From Dendrobium chrysotoxum (taxonomy: Eukaryota; Streptophyta; Magnoliopsida; Asparagales; Orchidaceae): DNA of 64,000 nucleotides. The DNA lies in contig CM034310.1 of assembly GCA_019925795.1 (NCBI GenBank), positions 14,900,764-14,964,763 of the forward strand, read 5' to 3'. A program made the translations under genes and the position numbers. The notes under the pieces were generated by a model. That model was not told the DNA's origin, did no database searches, and was given only the letters and a program-made list of their open reading frames with translations. This document shows positions 10,886-22,799 of the stretch, in pieces (position 1 is the stretch's first letter; every line of letters starts with the position of its first letter).

Positions 10886-13699
10886 TGGTTGATAGCAAAT
10901 TTGATTAATTCAAATCTTTAAAGTCAATAATTAATCAATATTAATTAAAATTCATCAAAATTTCAAACATTAATCAAATCATCTAATTATATCGGTTACC
11001 ACTAGGTAACCTAAGCCTACGAGGCTATTAAATTAGCCCCAATGAAGGTGAAATAAACTTCACGGCCTTAGTGAGCACCAAAGGTGGTAATCAATAAACC
11101 TTTAAAACACATTTTAAAATCAATTTCAAGCCATTAATACTTAAACTCAAACTTAAATCTCTTAAGCCTTTCAGCCAAACAGAACCTTAAACAACTTTAA
11201 TTAACTGCACTGCATAGGACATATCCAAGCCACACAATCTACCCCACACACTTTAGATGGTTTATTAGGACAACCAACTTTAGTAATAGGTTTGGTCGGT
11301 GTTTACTTTTCTGTTGCTTGTGTGTGCCAGATTTTCTATGATTTTTATTGTATGCTTGTTGTTATAATTAAGTAATTGATTGATTGTTTATTTAATTTAT
11401 ACACTCTATGATGTGATTGATTATGCATTAGACCTACCCCTAGGTTAGAGGTGATTTATACTAATTCAATCTTATATAAGTGGCCATACTCGTATAGGGC
11501 ATTGATTAAAGGGGGAAAAATAAAATCAAAGCTTTAAATTGACATTATTTTCTACAGGTGCTTTAGAAATTGCTTAAGTCTCCCTTTAAATTAAAAGAGC
11601 ATGGCCAAGTGTGGCTAGTTTGAGTACTTTTAAATTTAAATATATAGCTGCTTGGGATATTAAATTAACTGTTGATTTATTAGGATAACCCTGTAGGTTG
11701 TACTTGAGTCTAGATTTTTAATTTTGATTAATGTAATTTAATTTGAATTGAATTGTAAATTATAAAGTGATTTAAGATGGGATATACACATATCCTGCTT
11801 AGATTCCAAAGAGGAGAGGACATCCCTCAGGGGAGAGTCCTCATCTATTCGAGACCCTAAGTCAGGACATTTTGAGTATCCAAGGAGAAAAGATAACACC
11901 CCTTTAGAGGGGGAGTTTTTTTCACTTGGATATCTAGACCCGACAATCCAAGAAGCCCTGTAGGAGGACAAAGAAGTGGAGAATAAGAAGAATCCTAATT
12001 CTTAAAGCCACTTATGTCTTAAGAGTAGAATCCGGATTGTAGTCAGTGGTACCCGTCCACTTTACTTTTCTGTAGATCCTGGGTTGTATAATTAAGTGGC
12101 ACCTGTTACATAGATTTTCAATTTGAATTCTAATTTAATTGATTTGATTAAAGTTGATTGTTTGATATTGATTGTGATATAGGATTGCATGCTTTTAATA
12201 GTTTTTTGGTGATCTTGCATGACGTATTTGATTTAGCCTAGAACCCAATCGGAGGCTCATGAGAAAATGTTAAAAAATTCTTTTACTTAAATAAATTAAA
12301 ATATTTAAACTCACAAAACAACTCTAATATTTTAAGAAGTAATCTCGAATTGCCAGGAGTTCGCATAGCATATTAATGCATCTTCTTCTCTTTATTAGGC
12401 ACCTCCCCGCTTGCGGGTTTTAGCAGACCACCTTGCCTATGAGGGTACAGATCTATCAAGGAGAATCTATGTAATCAAAGACAAAATATATACTTTAAGC
12501 CTGATTTTAAACTTCTTTATTTTGATTTAAGCATTTAATCGAGTCCATTTGCATGCATTGCATTAGAAACAAATTAACATTGAGTCTAAAATTTAATTAT
12601 ATTTTTATTTCAAGCATCAAATACCCAACATATGTTAAGGGATTAATTAGGATATGCTCTAGATGTCGACCCCAACTCCTTAAACTCAATCTAATTAAGT
12701 TCCTCACCCACTCTTTCATAAGTGACCAGACACATGGTTTTAAAGTGCTTAGGTGGTTTAGCTGGCTCCCCAATCTAGGATGGGGTAAGTCCAAATTTTT
12801 ATTGCATTAGCTATGTTTGGGCTACTGGTTTTCAGTACCCACTTTAGACTTAGGTTATGAGGCAGGCTCAGGCTATAAGATCTCAACCTTTGGGAAATGA
12901 ATCCAAACTTTCTAATAAAATTGATCATTCAAACTAAATATCTCTTTCAATCAAATCAAGCCCAACATAGGATAGGCCGAGGTATTTCTAAAGTGATTCA
13001 GAATCTCAAAGCACCTCTTAATTCTCCTCCTTTGACTCCAGGAATAAGTATTCAATTTTGAACCAATCCCATTTAAAAATTTCAACCCTTACCTCCTTTG
13101 ACATCAATCTTTAAATTCTTAAATAAAATTTCTACCATTATTTTAATCAAGAGTATTCATAGGGAACTCCAATTTCTTATGATATAATTAATTATGAGGG
13201 ATTGCGCTGGTAGGAGATTTAGGGACCCAGATCAAATTTTTAAAATCTCAATTAACTTTCTTTGGGAAGATCAAAAGTCAATAATTATTATTGCCATTTT
13301 CAGATGATCAATAGTGATTGATAACTTCTCTCCTTGGAGAGATATATCAATTATTATTATAATTTTGATTATGAATTTAATGATCCTCTTATCCAAATAA
13401 TTATAGTTAAATATTTGATTGAATAATCATTTTAACTCTCCAGGGTCATATGCAGTTCTTTCTCAAATTTAACTATGATAGTTAGGATAAATTCAAATTC
13501 TAAAATTTGAACCTATCAGGGAATGATATCTTTACCTCCTGAGGTAATATATCATTTATGATGATGTGTTTGATTTCAAAATTAAACTTTTTTAAAGAAA
13601 ATTAAACTTCTTCAAACTACATACTTTTTAATCAAACATAGTTTCTTCCTAATTTAGACACTTAAAATCTTTTGGACAAGGGTCCTTGTTTAATACTCT

Positions 13700-13945
13700 T
13701 TTAAATCTAATTTCCAAATCAACTTTAATTCACAATCAATTATTCTTCCAAATCTAAACTTCATGATAGTGCTTTTTTTTTGTTTGGGTCCTTAGTTAGT
13801 TTCCTTCACCTTCCAAATCTTTAATCATCTAGGATTTACCTTAGACTTAAAGTAGATTCAAATCAGTGAGATCTTCTGATTTAGGTTCAATGTAGGTTCA
13901 AAAAGTTTAGTTATTGATTTGGATTTTCTCATTAAATCATAAAAA
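13700..13945 (+). other. Region between long LTR and an unrecognised ORF
   Basis: No primer-binding site that I can recognise is present, and the exact end of the long LTR cannot be set. A run of T at 13,773-13,781 and mixed AT-rich sequence are all that is seen. Confidence 0.3.
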
Positions 13946-14205
13946 ATGTCTGGAAAACTGATCTTCAACCTCTATGTCACTCTTGTCCAATCTACTGAGG
14001 GCTCTCAGATTAGATTTGGGACTAGGTTTGAGAAATTGCAGATCACTTTCACTGCACCACAAGCTGAAGTAGTATCACCTTCGGCTGAATATATCAAGTT
14101 AACTCCCATCCAGGTTAACATCGAGGGTGGGTCTGTAGTTACTGCCATAGCTATTGAACGCTCAATCTTTTTACACCTGACTTTCCCCCAGTCAGCTATC
14201 ATGAC
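13946..14205 (+). CDS. Unrecognised ORF, cut off by insertion of element 2
   Basis: An ATG at 13,946 opens a frame of 86 codons that has no stop up to 14,205, the exact point where the LTR of element 2 begins. The later part of the open frame to 14,224 is LTR sequence and not part of the gene. The product begins MSGKLIFNLYVTLV and is rich in Thr, Ile and Val with alternating hydrophobic residues, suggesting beta structure; I do not recognise a family. Its position, shortly after the presumed 5' LTR of a Tat/Ogre-like element, would fit the extra ORF that Ogre elements have before gag, but this is inference. The remainder was probably lost with the deletion that ends at 27,257. Confidence 0.35.
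14201..14205 (+). repeat. Probable 5-bp target site ATGAC of element 2
   Basis: These five bases precede the TGTTG start of the LTR. The partner at the other end is missing because the 3' LTR is truncated. Confidence 0.4.
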
Positions 14206-14529
14206 TGTTGTAAATCTAATTTGAGTATTGTGATTTTGATAATAACAAACATTATTGTTCATATTTCTACTTCCTCCCATTTTTGTGATATTTTGTTTTG
14301 TGTTGTGTGAACTAACATTTTAGGATTACAGTCCACCATTCATTTGTAATTTAGATCAGCTCTAGACTGGATAGATCTTGGTCAAAGTTACTTTTTATTT
14401 TATTCTGTATTTTTCTCTTTCTTGAGCCATATCTTGTAATTTGGTGGGTATCCTTGCTGAGTAACCTTGCACACACATAAGGGCAGAGAGAAAAAATGTT
14501 TTTGAGAGAGTTCTTCTTTTTAAGTAAAT

Positions 14530-15085
14530 TATACAGTATGATTTGTCTTGTACTGTATAATTTGTCTTCATACTATACAATTTTAATTCATACTATATGA
14601 TCTATGTAACTCTATCAAAACCCTAGCCGCCAGGGGTCTAATTATGCCGATTATACCGTATGATTTAGTTCGTACTGTATGCCTTAATTAAAATTATTTC
14701 CTAATTAACCCCACAATATCAGGAAATCACATCAGGGATAATTATTACGATCGATCACACCATACAATTTATGACATATCGTACGATTGACAGAGTATAA
14801 AATTAGTCATCCTAGACATCATACCAGATAAAAGCCATAAAATTTGAACTAGTCTTACTGTATGATTTTAATCATATTATATGATTGATAGAATACAAAG
14901 TTGGTCGTCTCAAGCATCATCTCGTATGAATAGAAAAAAATTCTAAATAGCGTACTATACAATATTTTTATCGTACTGTATGATTTGTTTAAAAATTATA
15001 TAGTTCATTTCGATGAACTTGCTAAATAATTATGAATTACATTGATCATATTGTACGATACATGTATCGTATCGTATGAATAGAA
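14530..15085 (+). repeat. Type A palindrome array, decayed
   Basis: Repeated words such as CATACTGTATGA, CGTACTGTATG, CATATCGTACGA and TCGTACTGTATGA are imperfect forms of a palindrome with a GTAC core. Most differ from the best-preserved form TTCGTACAGTACGAA at 36,317-36,331 by C-to-T or G-to-A changes at CpG. Confidence 0.75.
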
Positions 15086-15351
15086 GATCAATTTCTTAAA
15101 ATTTAGGGTTTTTTGAAGCCCATTATTTAAGCAATTATATTAACCCTTGAGTTAATCTTTTGCTGTGTAAGAGATCTAAGAGAGAGCTTAGAGAAGGAAG
15201 AGGGAGAGCTTAAGAGAGAGAGATCCTTATAAGGGGGAGTTATGAGGGATTCATAAAGGTTTCTCCAAGCATGGTGTTCATCATCTTCTTCAAGTTGCTA
15301 TCCTCATTCCTTGGTGGCTCTAAGGGAGATCTTCATCAGCATCTGATCCAG

Positions 15352-15605
15352 GTTCTCTACCTTCACCAGGTGGGTGAAAAAGGATTCCAAGGTTCTCTAC
15401 CTACTCTAGGAGGGAGTAAAAGGATTCCCGGGTTCTCTGCCTTCACGAGAAGGGTGAAAAAGGATTTTTAGGTTCTCTGCCTACTCCAAGAGGGAGAAAA
15501 TGGATTTAAGGTTCTCTGCCTACTCCATGAGGGAGTAAAAGGATTCAAGGTTCTCTGCCTCACCAGGTTGGTGGAAAGATTTTATAAGGGCTTCTTCGTC
15601 TTGCT
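15352..15605 (+). repeat. Tandem ~40-bp hairpin units (six) in element 2 LTR
   Basis: Units start GGTTCTCT(A/G)CC. Stems read TTCACC/GGTGAA at 15,362-15,378, TACTCT/GGAGTA at 15,402-15,418 and TACTCC/GGAGTA at 15,521-15,537, each with a 5-base loop. The stem sequence changes from unit to unit while pairing is kept. Confidence 0.85.
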
Positions 15606-15953
15606 ATGGGAGCGAAAGGAGAGTCACTACTATTTTAGTATAATATCTGGAAAGGAGGTTTTCGAGGAGTGGACATAGGTCAAGTTGACTGAACCACCAT
15701 AAATCTAGTATGTTCTTTCTATTTATTTTTTTGCATTTAATTTTCACACTTTTCTGTTATCTGATATGTGGTTGAAATCTCTGATTATATTGTCTACTTT
15801 CACACAAGTTGTTTGGTTTTAAAAATAATCAAAAAGATTTCAAAAAGATTTTTTTTTGTCATAAATAAATTTTTAAATAACCAATTTAACCCCCCTCTTG
15901 GTTAGCCTCAGGACTAGTTCTTTAGGGTTTAACCACTCTCACAAACTTTCAAG

Positions 15954-15965
15954 TGGTATCAGAGC
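15954..15965 (+). promoter_or_regulatory. Primer-binding site for initiator Met-tRNA
   Basis: TGGTATCAGAGC is the standard complement to the 3' end of plant initiator Met-tRNA and lies two bases after the LTR end. Confidence 0.95.
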
Positions 15966-16010
15966 ATAATTTATAAGATCAAGTTTTAGAAAACTTTTGA
16001 ATTAAGATCT

Positions 16011-17830
16011 ATGGCTAACTTTGGTAATCGTAATACTGTGGAAGGCTATTCAATTACTCGACCACCTCTATTTGATAATATTTCTTTTAATTTTTGGAAA
16101 ACTCGCATGTATACCTTTTTACAATCAATTGATTTTCGCATGTGGATGCTAGTCCAGGATGGTTATTCTACACCTTTTAGAATTATAAATGGTGTTAAAA
16201 CTAAAATTCCTTTTGCTGAATGGACTATTGATGATTGAGATCTAGTACAACTGAATGCTAAGTGCTTGAACTATTTTTTCTGTGCCTTAAAATCTGAAGA
16301 TTATATGTGTGTTTCTACTTGTTCTACTGGCAAAGAAATTTAGGATAGATTATACATAACTTATAAAGGAACAACTGAAGTTAAATAATTTAGGTTGAAT
16401 ACTTTACTTCATGATTATGAACTCTTTCACATGAAATCTAATGAATCAATTTCTAAAATGTATACTAGGTTTACACAGATTGTTACTTCTTTGGATGCCT
16501 TAGGAAGAGAGCTTACAAATTATGAAAAAGTGAACAAGATTTTGCAATGTTTACCTTCTTTCTTTGATGTAAAAATTATTATCATTACTGAATCTAAGGA
16601 TCTAAATATTTATTCAATTGATAACTTACTTGGATCACTCATTACTTACAAGCAAGGAGTGAACCAAAGGCAACTTGATGTAGGTGAGAAGAAAAATGAG
16701 AAAATTGTAGCCTTAAAGGCTAATGATTCTGACACTGATTCTTCTAGTTCTGAAAGTGATGACATTACTTTAATTACTAAGCAATTCAAGAGCTTCTTAA
16801 GGAAAAAGCTAAAGCATCATAAAAAATGGAATAAAAGTAAGAATAATAATAATAATTCTAAAGTTTCTTCTGATGTTATTTATTTTGAATGTTGGAAGCA
16901 AGGGCATCTAAAGTATAATTATCCAACTCTTAAAGTTTACCCAAGCAAGGAGAAGGGTGAAGAAAACCTAATTTCAAGAAGGAAAAGAAAAGGATTAAAA
17001 AGGCTTTATGGGTGGACTCAACATCAGACTTTTCTGAAACTGAAGCAGAAGAGGAGGTAACAAACCTGTGTTTAATGGCTGATGATCATCCTGATCACTC
17101 TGATCAAGAAGAGGTATGTGAGCTTACCTATGATCAATTATTTAAAGTTTCTAAAAAAATTCATTTATCATATAGGAAGCTCAAGAAATTACATGCTAGC
17201 CTCAAAGTTAATTTTTTAAATTTGCAAAAGGAGTATGAAATCCTAAGGAAAGATCATTCCACTCTAGATAGCAATCATATGGCTTTACTAGATGAATTTA
17301 ATTCTTTGAACAAAAATCATCTTGATTTAATTACTGAGCATGATTCCTTAAAAAATTATCTGTTGAATTAGAAAAAGAATACAAGTACTTAGATACTATT
17401 GCATCTAATTTAGACAGTAGGGAGCATACATTAAAAATAGAAAATTTAATTCTTAAAAGTGCAAATAAGTTTTCAGAAGAAAAATTAACTGCTCTCAAGG
17501 AAAATAAAAAACCACATACACTGAAAGAGTTTCATAAACCATCAACAAAGCATGCATCATTTAAACTTAGGAAGAGGAACCATAACCCACATAAATTAGG
17601 AAACTCTTCTCCTAGTGTTAGATGTTTTTCTTGTGGCATGCTAAGACATATCTCTCACACTTGTACCATTCACTGTAGAACACATTTGGTGTGGAGACCA
17701 AAATTACAAGATTCACAGCATAGCTTGCATGCATCTCACTCCTCTTTCCATAAGATAGGACCCAAACCTGTTTGGGTTCCCAAATATAACATCTGATGAT
17801 TTTTTAGGAGTGCTCTCATAAAAGGCATTG
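16011..17830 (+). pseudogene. Sirevirus gag (element 2)
   Basis: The ATG at 16,011 follows the PBS by 46 bases. The UBN2-type capsid region runs to about 16,690 in one frame with in-frame stops at about 16,238, 16,340 and 16,387. A Ser/Asp-rich linker and Lys-rich segment precede a knuckle at about 16,880-16,925 that reads YFECWKQGHLKYNY, so the first and last Cys are Tyr. A single-base frameshift near 16,970 moves the reading to 17,012-17,371, a Glu- and Leu-rich coiled-coil-like region (DQLFKVSKKIHLSYRKL) that distinguishes this gag from shorter copia gags. Beyond 17,371 stops continue to the protease. Confidence 0.85.
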
Positions 17831-18215
17831 TGAGAGCATGTGGTACCTGAATAGTGGATATTTAAGGCATATGACTGGAGATGAAAAATAATTCATTTCA
17901 CTGGAAGCCAGGGTAGGAGGCAAGGTAACACTTAGAGATAACACCACCAGGAGAGTGGTGGGCTAAGGTATAATTGGCAATTCAAAAAATTTCATCATTA
18001 AAAATATTTTACTAGTAGATGGCTTGAAACACAATCCGCTCAACATCAGCCAACTCTGTGATAAAGGCTTTAGCATAAAATTTCTATCAACCAGCTGCAT
18101 TATAAGCTTAAATGATAATATTATTTTATAGAAAAAAAGGATCAACAATATCTGCTTTATTTAAATAATATTAAATGTGCTGCTTTATTTTGCTTAAAAA
18201 TAATTACTGATGAAT
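17820..18215 (+). pseudogene. copia protease and pre-integrase region (element 2)
   Basis: The motif at 17,841-17,858 reads W-Y-L-N-S-G, so the catalytic Asp is Asn. The block GLKHNPLNISQLCDKGF and TSCII follow, as in element 1. Stops interrupt it at about 17,889 and 17,964. This copy cannot make an active protease. Confidence 0.75.
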
Positions 18216-19190
18216 CCTAATTATGGCATAGAAGATTATGTCATGCAAGCATGAAAGGCCTTAGGAAGATCACCTAAAATGACTTAGTGAGAGGTGTCCC
18301 TAAACTAGAGTTCACTAAGGACCACTTGTGTGATGCCTGTCAGTTAGGAAAGAAAGTCAAATCCTTCTACCCTCAATCAAAGACATTACCACTAGCAAAC
18401 CCTTATAAGTCCTTCACATGGATCTCTTTGGACCTGTCAGCACTGCAAGTCTAGGAGGGAAAGTCTTTGAGTATGTGATAGTTAATGATTATTCGAGGTT
18501 TACTTAGGTTAGATTCCTATCACATAAGAATGAATCATTCGAGGAATTCAGATCTTTTTCCACTTGGATTCAGAGGAAGCTAGGTTGTGAAATTATAACC
18601 ATACATAGTGACCATGGTGGAGAATTTAAAAAAGATAAATTTGAATCTTTTTATAAGGAACAAGGGATAGATCATAACTTTTCAGCTCCAAGGATCCCTC
18701 GACAGAATGGGGTAACTGAAAGAAAGAACATGACACTAGTAGAAGTCGCTAGAGCCATATTAGTTGAGTACTCACTTCCTAAATACTTTTAGGAAGAAGC
18801 AGTAAATATAACATATTATGTTTTAAATATGGTGAATATTAGATCCAAATCAACAAGACACCCTATGAAATCCTTAAGGGTAGGACACCTAACCTCTCTC
18901 ACCTTCATGTCTTTACATGTAAAGTATTCTAAATAATGGGAAGTCTTAACTAGGGAAGTTTGACCCAAAATCTGATGAAGGAGTGTTCCTAGGTTATTCA
19001 AGTGTTGGGAAATCCTATAGAGTCTACAATAAAATAACACTGATAGTTGAGGAGACCACTCATGTTGTATTTGATGAATCTAATAATTCTGGAGGGTCTA
19101 GGGTAGAAGAAGAAGAGGTTATAGAAATCACCTAAGAATTAGAATCTGTAAATCTGGAGGAAAGGGTAGAACCCAAAAATTAATTGCCTA
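18216..19190 (+). pseudogene. copia integrase (element 2)
   Basis: The zinc domain appears as LWHRRLCHASM and HLCDACQLGKK (second Cys pair at 18,329-18,340), with all ligands kept. The core shows Asp in HMDLFGP (about 18,416), Asp in SDHGGEF (about 18,608) and Glu in TERKN (about 18,710). Stops include the codon after YSLPKYF (18,790) and several before and after. A frameshift lies near 18,850. The catalytic triad is therefore present but not in one frame. Confidence 0.8.
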
Positions 19191-20841
19191 AAAATGAAGA
19201 TATTCTTCAAGTGATCTTAAAGAACTGATCTTAAGAGACACATCTGAAGGTGTTAGAATTAGGCATGGACTTAGAAAAGAAGTAAACCACTCTGCCTTCA
19301 TTTCAATGGCTAAACCCACCAACCTAAATTAAGTCCTATTTCATAAATTTTGGATTCTAGTTATGTAAGAAGAGTTAAATCAATTTATAAGGAATGATAT
19401 TTAGGAGCTAGTTGAAAGACCTAAGGACCAGAGTATGGTTAGAACTAAATGAGTTTTCAAAAATATAATGAATGATTCTGGTGTAGTAATGAAGAATAAG
19501 GTAAGATTGGTGGCTAAGAGGTACAACTAGAAAGAAGGAATTAAATTTGAAGAAATCTTTGCCCTTGTAGCTAGATTGGAAGCCATTAGGGTGCTATTAG
19601 CCCTTGCTTATTTTAAGGGATTTAAGTTTACCAAATGGATGTTAAGAGTACCTTTCTGAATGGGGTAATTAAAAAAGATGTATATGTTGAACAACCCCTA
19701 GTCTTTGAGAATTCATAATTTCTTAATCATGCGTTCAAATTAAAAAAGGCCTTATATGAACTAAAATAAGCACCTAGGGCATGGTATGAAAGGCCAAGCA
19801 CACTCCTACTAGAAAGATCTTTTATTAAAGGGAGCGTAGACACCACCTTGTTTCTGAAAAAAGTAACAGATGAATTACTGATTATCCAAATTTATGTTGA
19901 TGATATTTTGTTCAGATCCTCTGATAAAAGTATTTATAATGAGTTTTCAAAAATAATGAGTAAGGAATTTGAGATGAGTATGATAGGAGAACTGACCTAC
20001 TTTCTTGGATTTAGCATAAGGCAGAAGGATGATGGAACTTTTCTTAGTCAAATAAAATACATTAAGGACACTTAAGAAATATGAAATGAGCAAATCCAAG
20101 CCAATTAATACTCCCATGAGTTCCACTGTTCAGTTAGATAAGGATTTAAATGAAAAATCTATTGATCAAAAGAAATATAGAGAAATAATTGGATCACTTC
20201 TTTACTTGACTGTTAGTCGACCTTATGTCATGTTTAGTGTTTATCTCTATGCTTGATTTTAGGTTGATCTAAAAGAGTTCCACCTGACTGCTGTTAAGAG
20301 AATTCTTAGATATCTCTTAGGGACCCAAGTCTTAGGAATCTGGTATCCTAGGCACATCACCTCCTTTAAAATTATAGGATATTTTGATTCTGATTTTGTA
20401 GGATGTCGAGTTGATAGGAAGGGCACTTCTGGGACATATTAATTTATAGGACAATCCTTAGTCTCCTAGTTAAGTAAAAAATAGAACTCAGTTCTCCTGT
20501 CCACTATTGAAGCTGAGTAAATAGCCTTAGGAAGTTATGTGGCCCAAGTACTTTGATTAAAATTACAAATTCTAGATTTAGGATTACCTATAGGCACAAT
20601 TTCAATCCTTTATGATAATAATAGTACCAACTGCATTTCAAAGAATCCAACCCAACACTCCAGGACCAAACACATTGACATAAGACACCACTTTATTAAG
20701 GACCATGTTACCAAAGGAGACATCGAGCTACATCATGTAGCCACTAAAAACTAACTTGCTGATATCTTTACAAAATCACTAGCCTTTAAAACTTTCAGAA
20801 TCTTAAGAACTAGATTAGGAGTAATAGATATTCATGCTTGA
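19191..20841 (+). pseudogene. copia RT and RNase H (element 2), pol terminus
   Basis: The RT catalytic box YVDD is at 19,893-19,904 in a 75-codon open stretch (19,848-20,075) that carries IMSKEFEMSMIGELTYFLGF. RNase H follows, with the conserved C-terminal copia block around KHIDIRHHFIKDHV at 20,668-20,710. The pol stop is TGA at 20,839-20,841 after RLGVIDIHA, matching the end of element 3 at 54,092. Many stops and frameshifts are present. Confidence 0.85.
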
Positions 20842-21540
20842 AACTAACACTTTCTATTTTTATTTTATTTATTATTTGTTACGTTTATTTTTCATTTACA
20901 TGTTTTATATTTTATTTTATTTTGTTTTGTTTGTTTTCATTCTTGATTCGTTTGATTTTATTGTTATCATATTTTGTATTTGTGTTCTGATCATCTCACA
21001 AACTATTTCATTGAACCTCACTTTTCTTCCTATACTATAAATAGTCTCATCTTTGATCATACTGTATGACTTAAATAGTACTGTATGAAGTCTAATCATA
21101 CTATATAAACTTCACAGCACTACCTTCATCTCTGCCATCTGCTTAACGGATGGTCCAGATTGTGTCTATAATTTACAATTGTACTGTATGAATACCTTTT
21201 TGTACAGTATGATATATGTGTCTCTGGACGAATTAATTCCTTCTGGTATGACATTTACGAACTGTTTATTCAAAGGTCATACTGGCTGACTCCTTGGGAG
21301 GAACTCCATGTATCTAAACATCCCGTATGAAGTATGATCATACGATACGATCAGACAAACCTTTTGACTTCTCATATGGTCGAATTGATTGCACTTGATC
21401 ATCTTGTAAGATCCCACGATCGTATGGTACAATCTGTTCAAAATATATTTAAATAGCCAAATCTCTTTGAAATTTTCACACAACCTTTCAAAACCTCTCA
21501 TCTTACATTCAAAGCTTTGCAATTGCTAGTGGTAAACATA
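20842..21540 (+). promoter_or_regulatory. Spacer between pol and the extra ORF with type A palindromes
   Basis: After a T-rich stretch (20,842-20,990) come repeated palindromic words of the same kind as in this element's LTR, at about 21,055-21,440: CATACTGTATGA, GTACTGTATGAA, TTGTACAGTATGA, GATCATACGATACGATC. The equivalent spacer of element 3 (52,255-52,780) holds type B palindromes. A role as a second, LTR-like control region for the extra ORF is inference. Confidence 0.55.
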
Positions 21541-22614
21541 GTCAACAAACCTAGGGTGCCTCCTCCTCTCGCAGCACTATCGACAATCGCTTTCTGATGG
21601 CTTCTGATGAAGCTGCCTACTATAAATACAAAGAAGCTAAGATCACACCCTCCAGGCTTCTCAATTAGCAGGCCCTTAGCTTTCTACTAATGAACCTCTT
21701 CGACTCTACTACACTGTAATTGCTTTTGACCATGGTATATCCCTTCCACTCTAAAATTCTTTTTGAATTCCTCGCAAATCTTAGGATTAGAGGAGATGGC
21801 ATAATAATGTCCTCCTGTGTATGTTGCCAAAATGTTGAAATTACCAAGCAAGACATAGGAGTTCACCTTCACCTAAACATCCAAGGGAATAAACCTCTTT
21901 CCATGTCTTCTAGATCTAATTTTGACTGGACTGCTGTGAACCTTGTGCTAAGAAATGTTGCCAATAACTTTCACCAACCCCTAGTCTCCTCCTAAATCAA
22001 AATGCTAGGGTTATCCAGCATGTTCTAAGAACATTTATTATTCCTAAAACTGGAGACCAGATAAATATGACTCCCTTGTTATCAATTGACACCTACTTCA
22101 TAATATCAAACACCTAAATGGATGAGCTCAACTGATAATTGACTACATCCAAAACCTCACCTCCATTAGACTTCCAGCCACTAGGAGAAAGCAAAACATC
22201 GCCCTAGGACATGTGATCGGATATATCCTGAATAAAAAGTACAATATCATATATTCTGCTTCTCATGATTGCACTCCAATCTTTTTCATAGATGCCTCCT
22301 TTTGGATGCTTTTTTATAGAAAATAGGAGCCTGAAGACCCTCTCTTTGATGAAGAAGAAGCTGCCCCTATAGCTGAACCTGCACCTGTTCCTCACCACTA
22401 CCCTTATAAGAAGTTGATTCAACGTTTTGATAGACTGGCGACTCACCTAGACCAAGTAAAAATCCAACACGATAATGATATGGGTTGGTTTAGGGAAATA
22501 TTTAGAGATATTCAACACCAGTTTACCACCATCCAGTAGCAGTATGATAGTTTTAGCCAATTCTTCCAACCACCTCCACCTCCACCTCATGATCAAGATC
22601 CACCTCTGTACTAG
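21540..22614 (+). pseudogene. Extra ORF after pol (element 2), unknown function
   Basis: Broken in all frames, but homologous piece by piece to 51,045-52,177 of element 3. An ATG is at 21,597. Matching blocks are DEAAYYKYKEAKITPSRLL (against DQAAFQCYREVGITHSRIV), FEFLANLRI in 21,720-21,995, IQHVLRTFIIPKTGDQINMTPL near 22,013-22,080, LIQRFDRLATHLDQV near 22,405-22,460, and a C-terminus PPPPPPHDQDPPLY ending in TAG at 22,612-22,614. Sireviruses often carry an env-like or other ORF here, and the fold resembles the plant transposon protein domain found in many angiosperms; neither can be settled by eye. Confidence 0.65.
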
Positions 22615-22799
22615 TTTTATTTAGTTTTTATTGGATTTATTTTCTTTTTTATGCTTGTGTAATAAATTGTGTTAATGCTAGGGCGTTCCCTGGAAGCGAC
22701 GCACTGTATGGCCTGAATACAGTGAAAAGTGTGCAAGGGCCGCTGCATCGGCGCCCGGGTGCAGTGTTAAATAGGCAAGGGTTCCCACATCAAGGACGG

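Larger units (their letters stand above)
6680..13700 (+). repeat. Long non-coding LTR of a Tat/Ogre-like gypsy element (copy A, probable 5' LTR)
   Basis: About 7 kb without a credible gene. It is collinear with 31,343-42,500 (copy B, after removing inserted LTRs) and with the reverse complement of 61,325-64,000 (copy C). Landmarks in order are a block rich in TTGAC/GTCAA motifs (6,690-7,420), a GC-richer block (7,740-8,340), a very AT-rich block (8,341-9,400), two copies of a GC-richer ~80-bp module (10,626-10,705 and 10,805-10,885), and a module at 10,997-11,095. Because copy B directly follows an archaeal-type RNase H and integrase, I infer that all three copies are LTRs of that lineage. 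Both ends of copy A are uncertain. Short open frames here (7,825-8,019, 11,738-11,971, 12,553-12,810) have no family features. Confidence 0.6.
14206..15951 (+). repeat. 5' LTR of element 2 (type A)
   Basis: 1,746 bp beginning TGTTGTAAATC and ending ACTTTCA, three bases before the PBS. In order it has a conserved leader, GTAC-type palindromes (14,530-15,085), a purine-rich AGAGAG block, the GGGGGAGTTATGAGGGATTC box, the hairpin array (15,352-15,605), the GGAGTGGACATAGGTC box, and CCATAAATCT where other copies have CTATAAAATCTGG. The last may be a TATA or processing signal about 250 bp from the LTR end. Confidence 0.9.

Noticed and set aside
15954..15965. tRNA gene at the TGGTATCAGAGC sites
   Set aside because: Only the 12-base complement of the tRNA end is present; there is no cloverleaf. 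It is a primer-binding site.
16960..17060. Possible programmed frameshift in gag, since elements 2 and 3 both shift near the knuckle
   Set aside because: The shifts are at different bases (near 16,970 and near 57,855) and element 1 reads through the same region in one frame, so they look like independent mutations.
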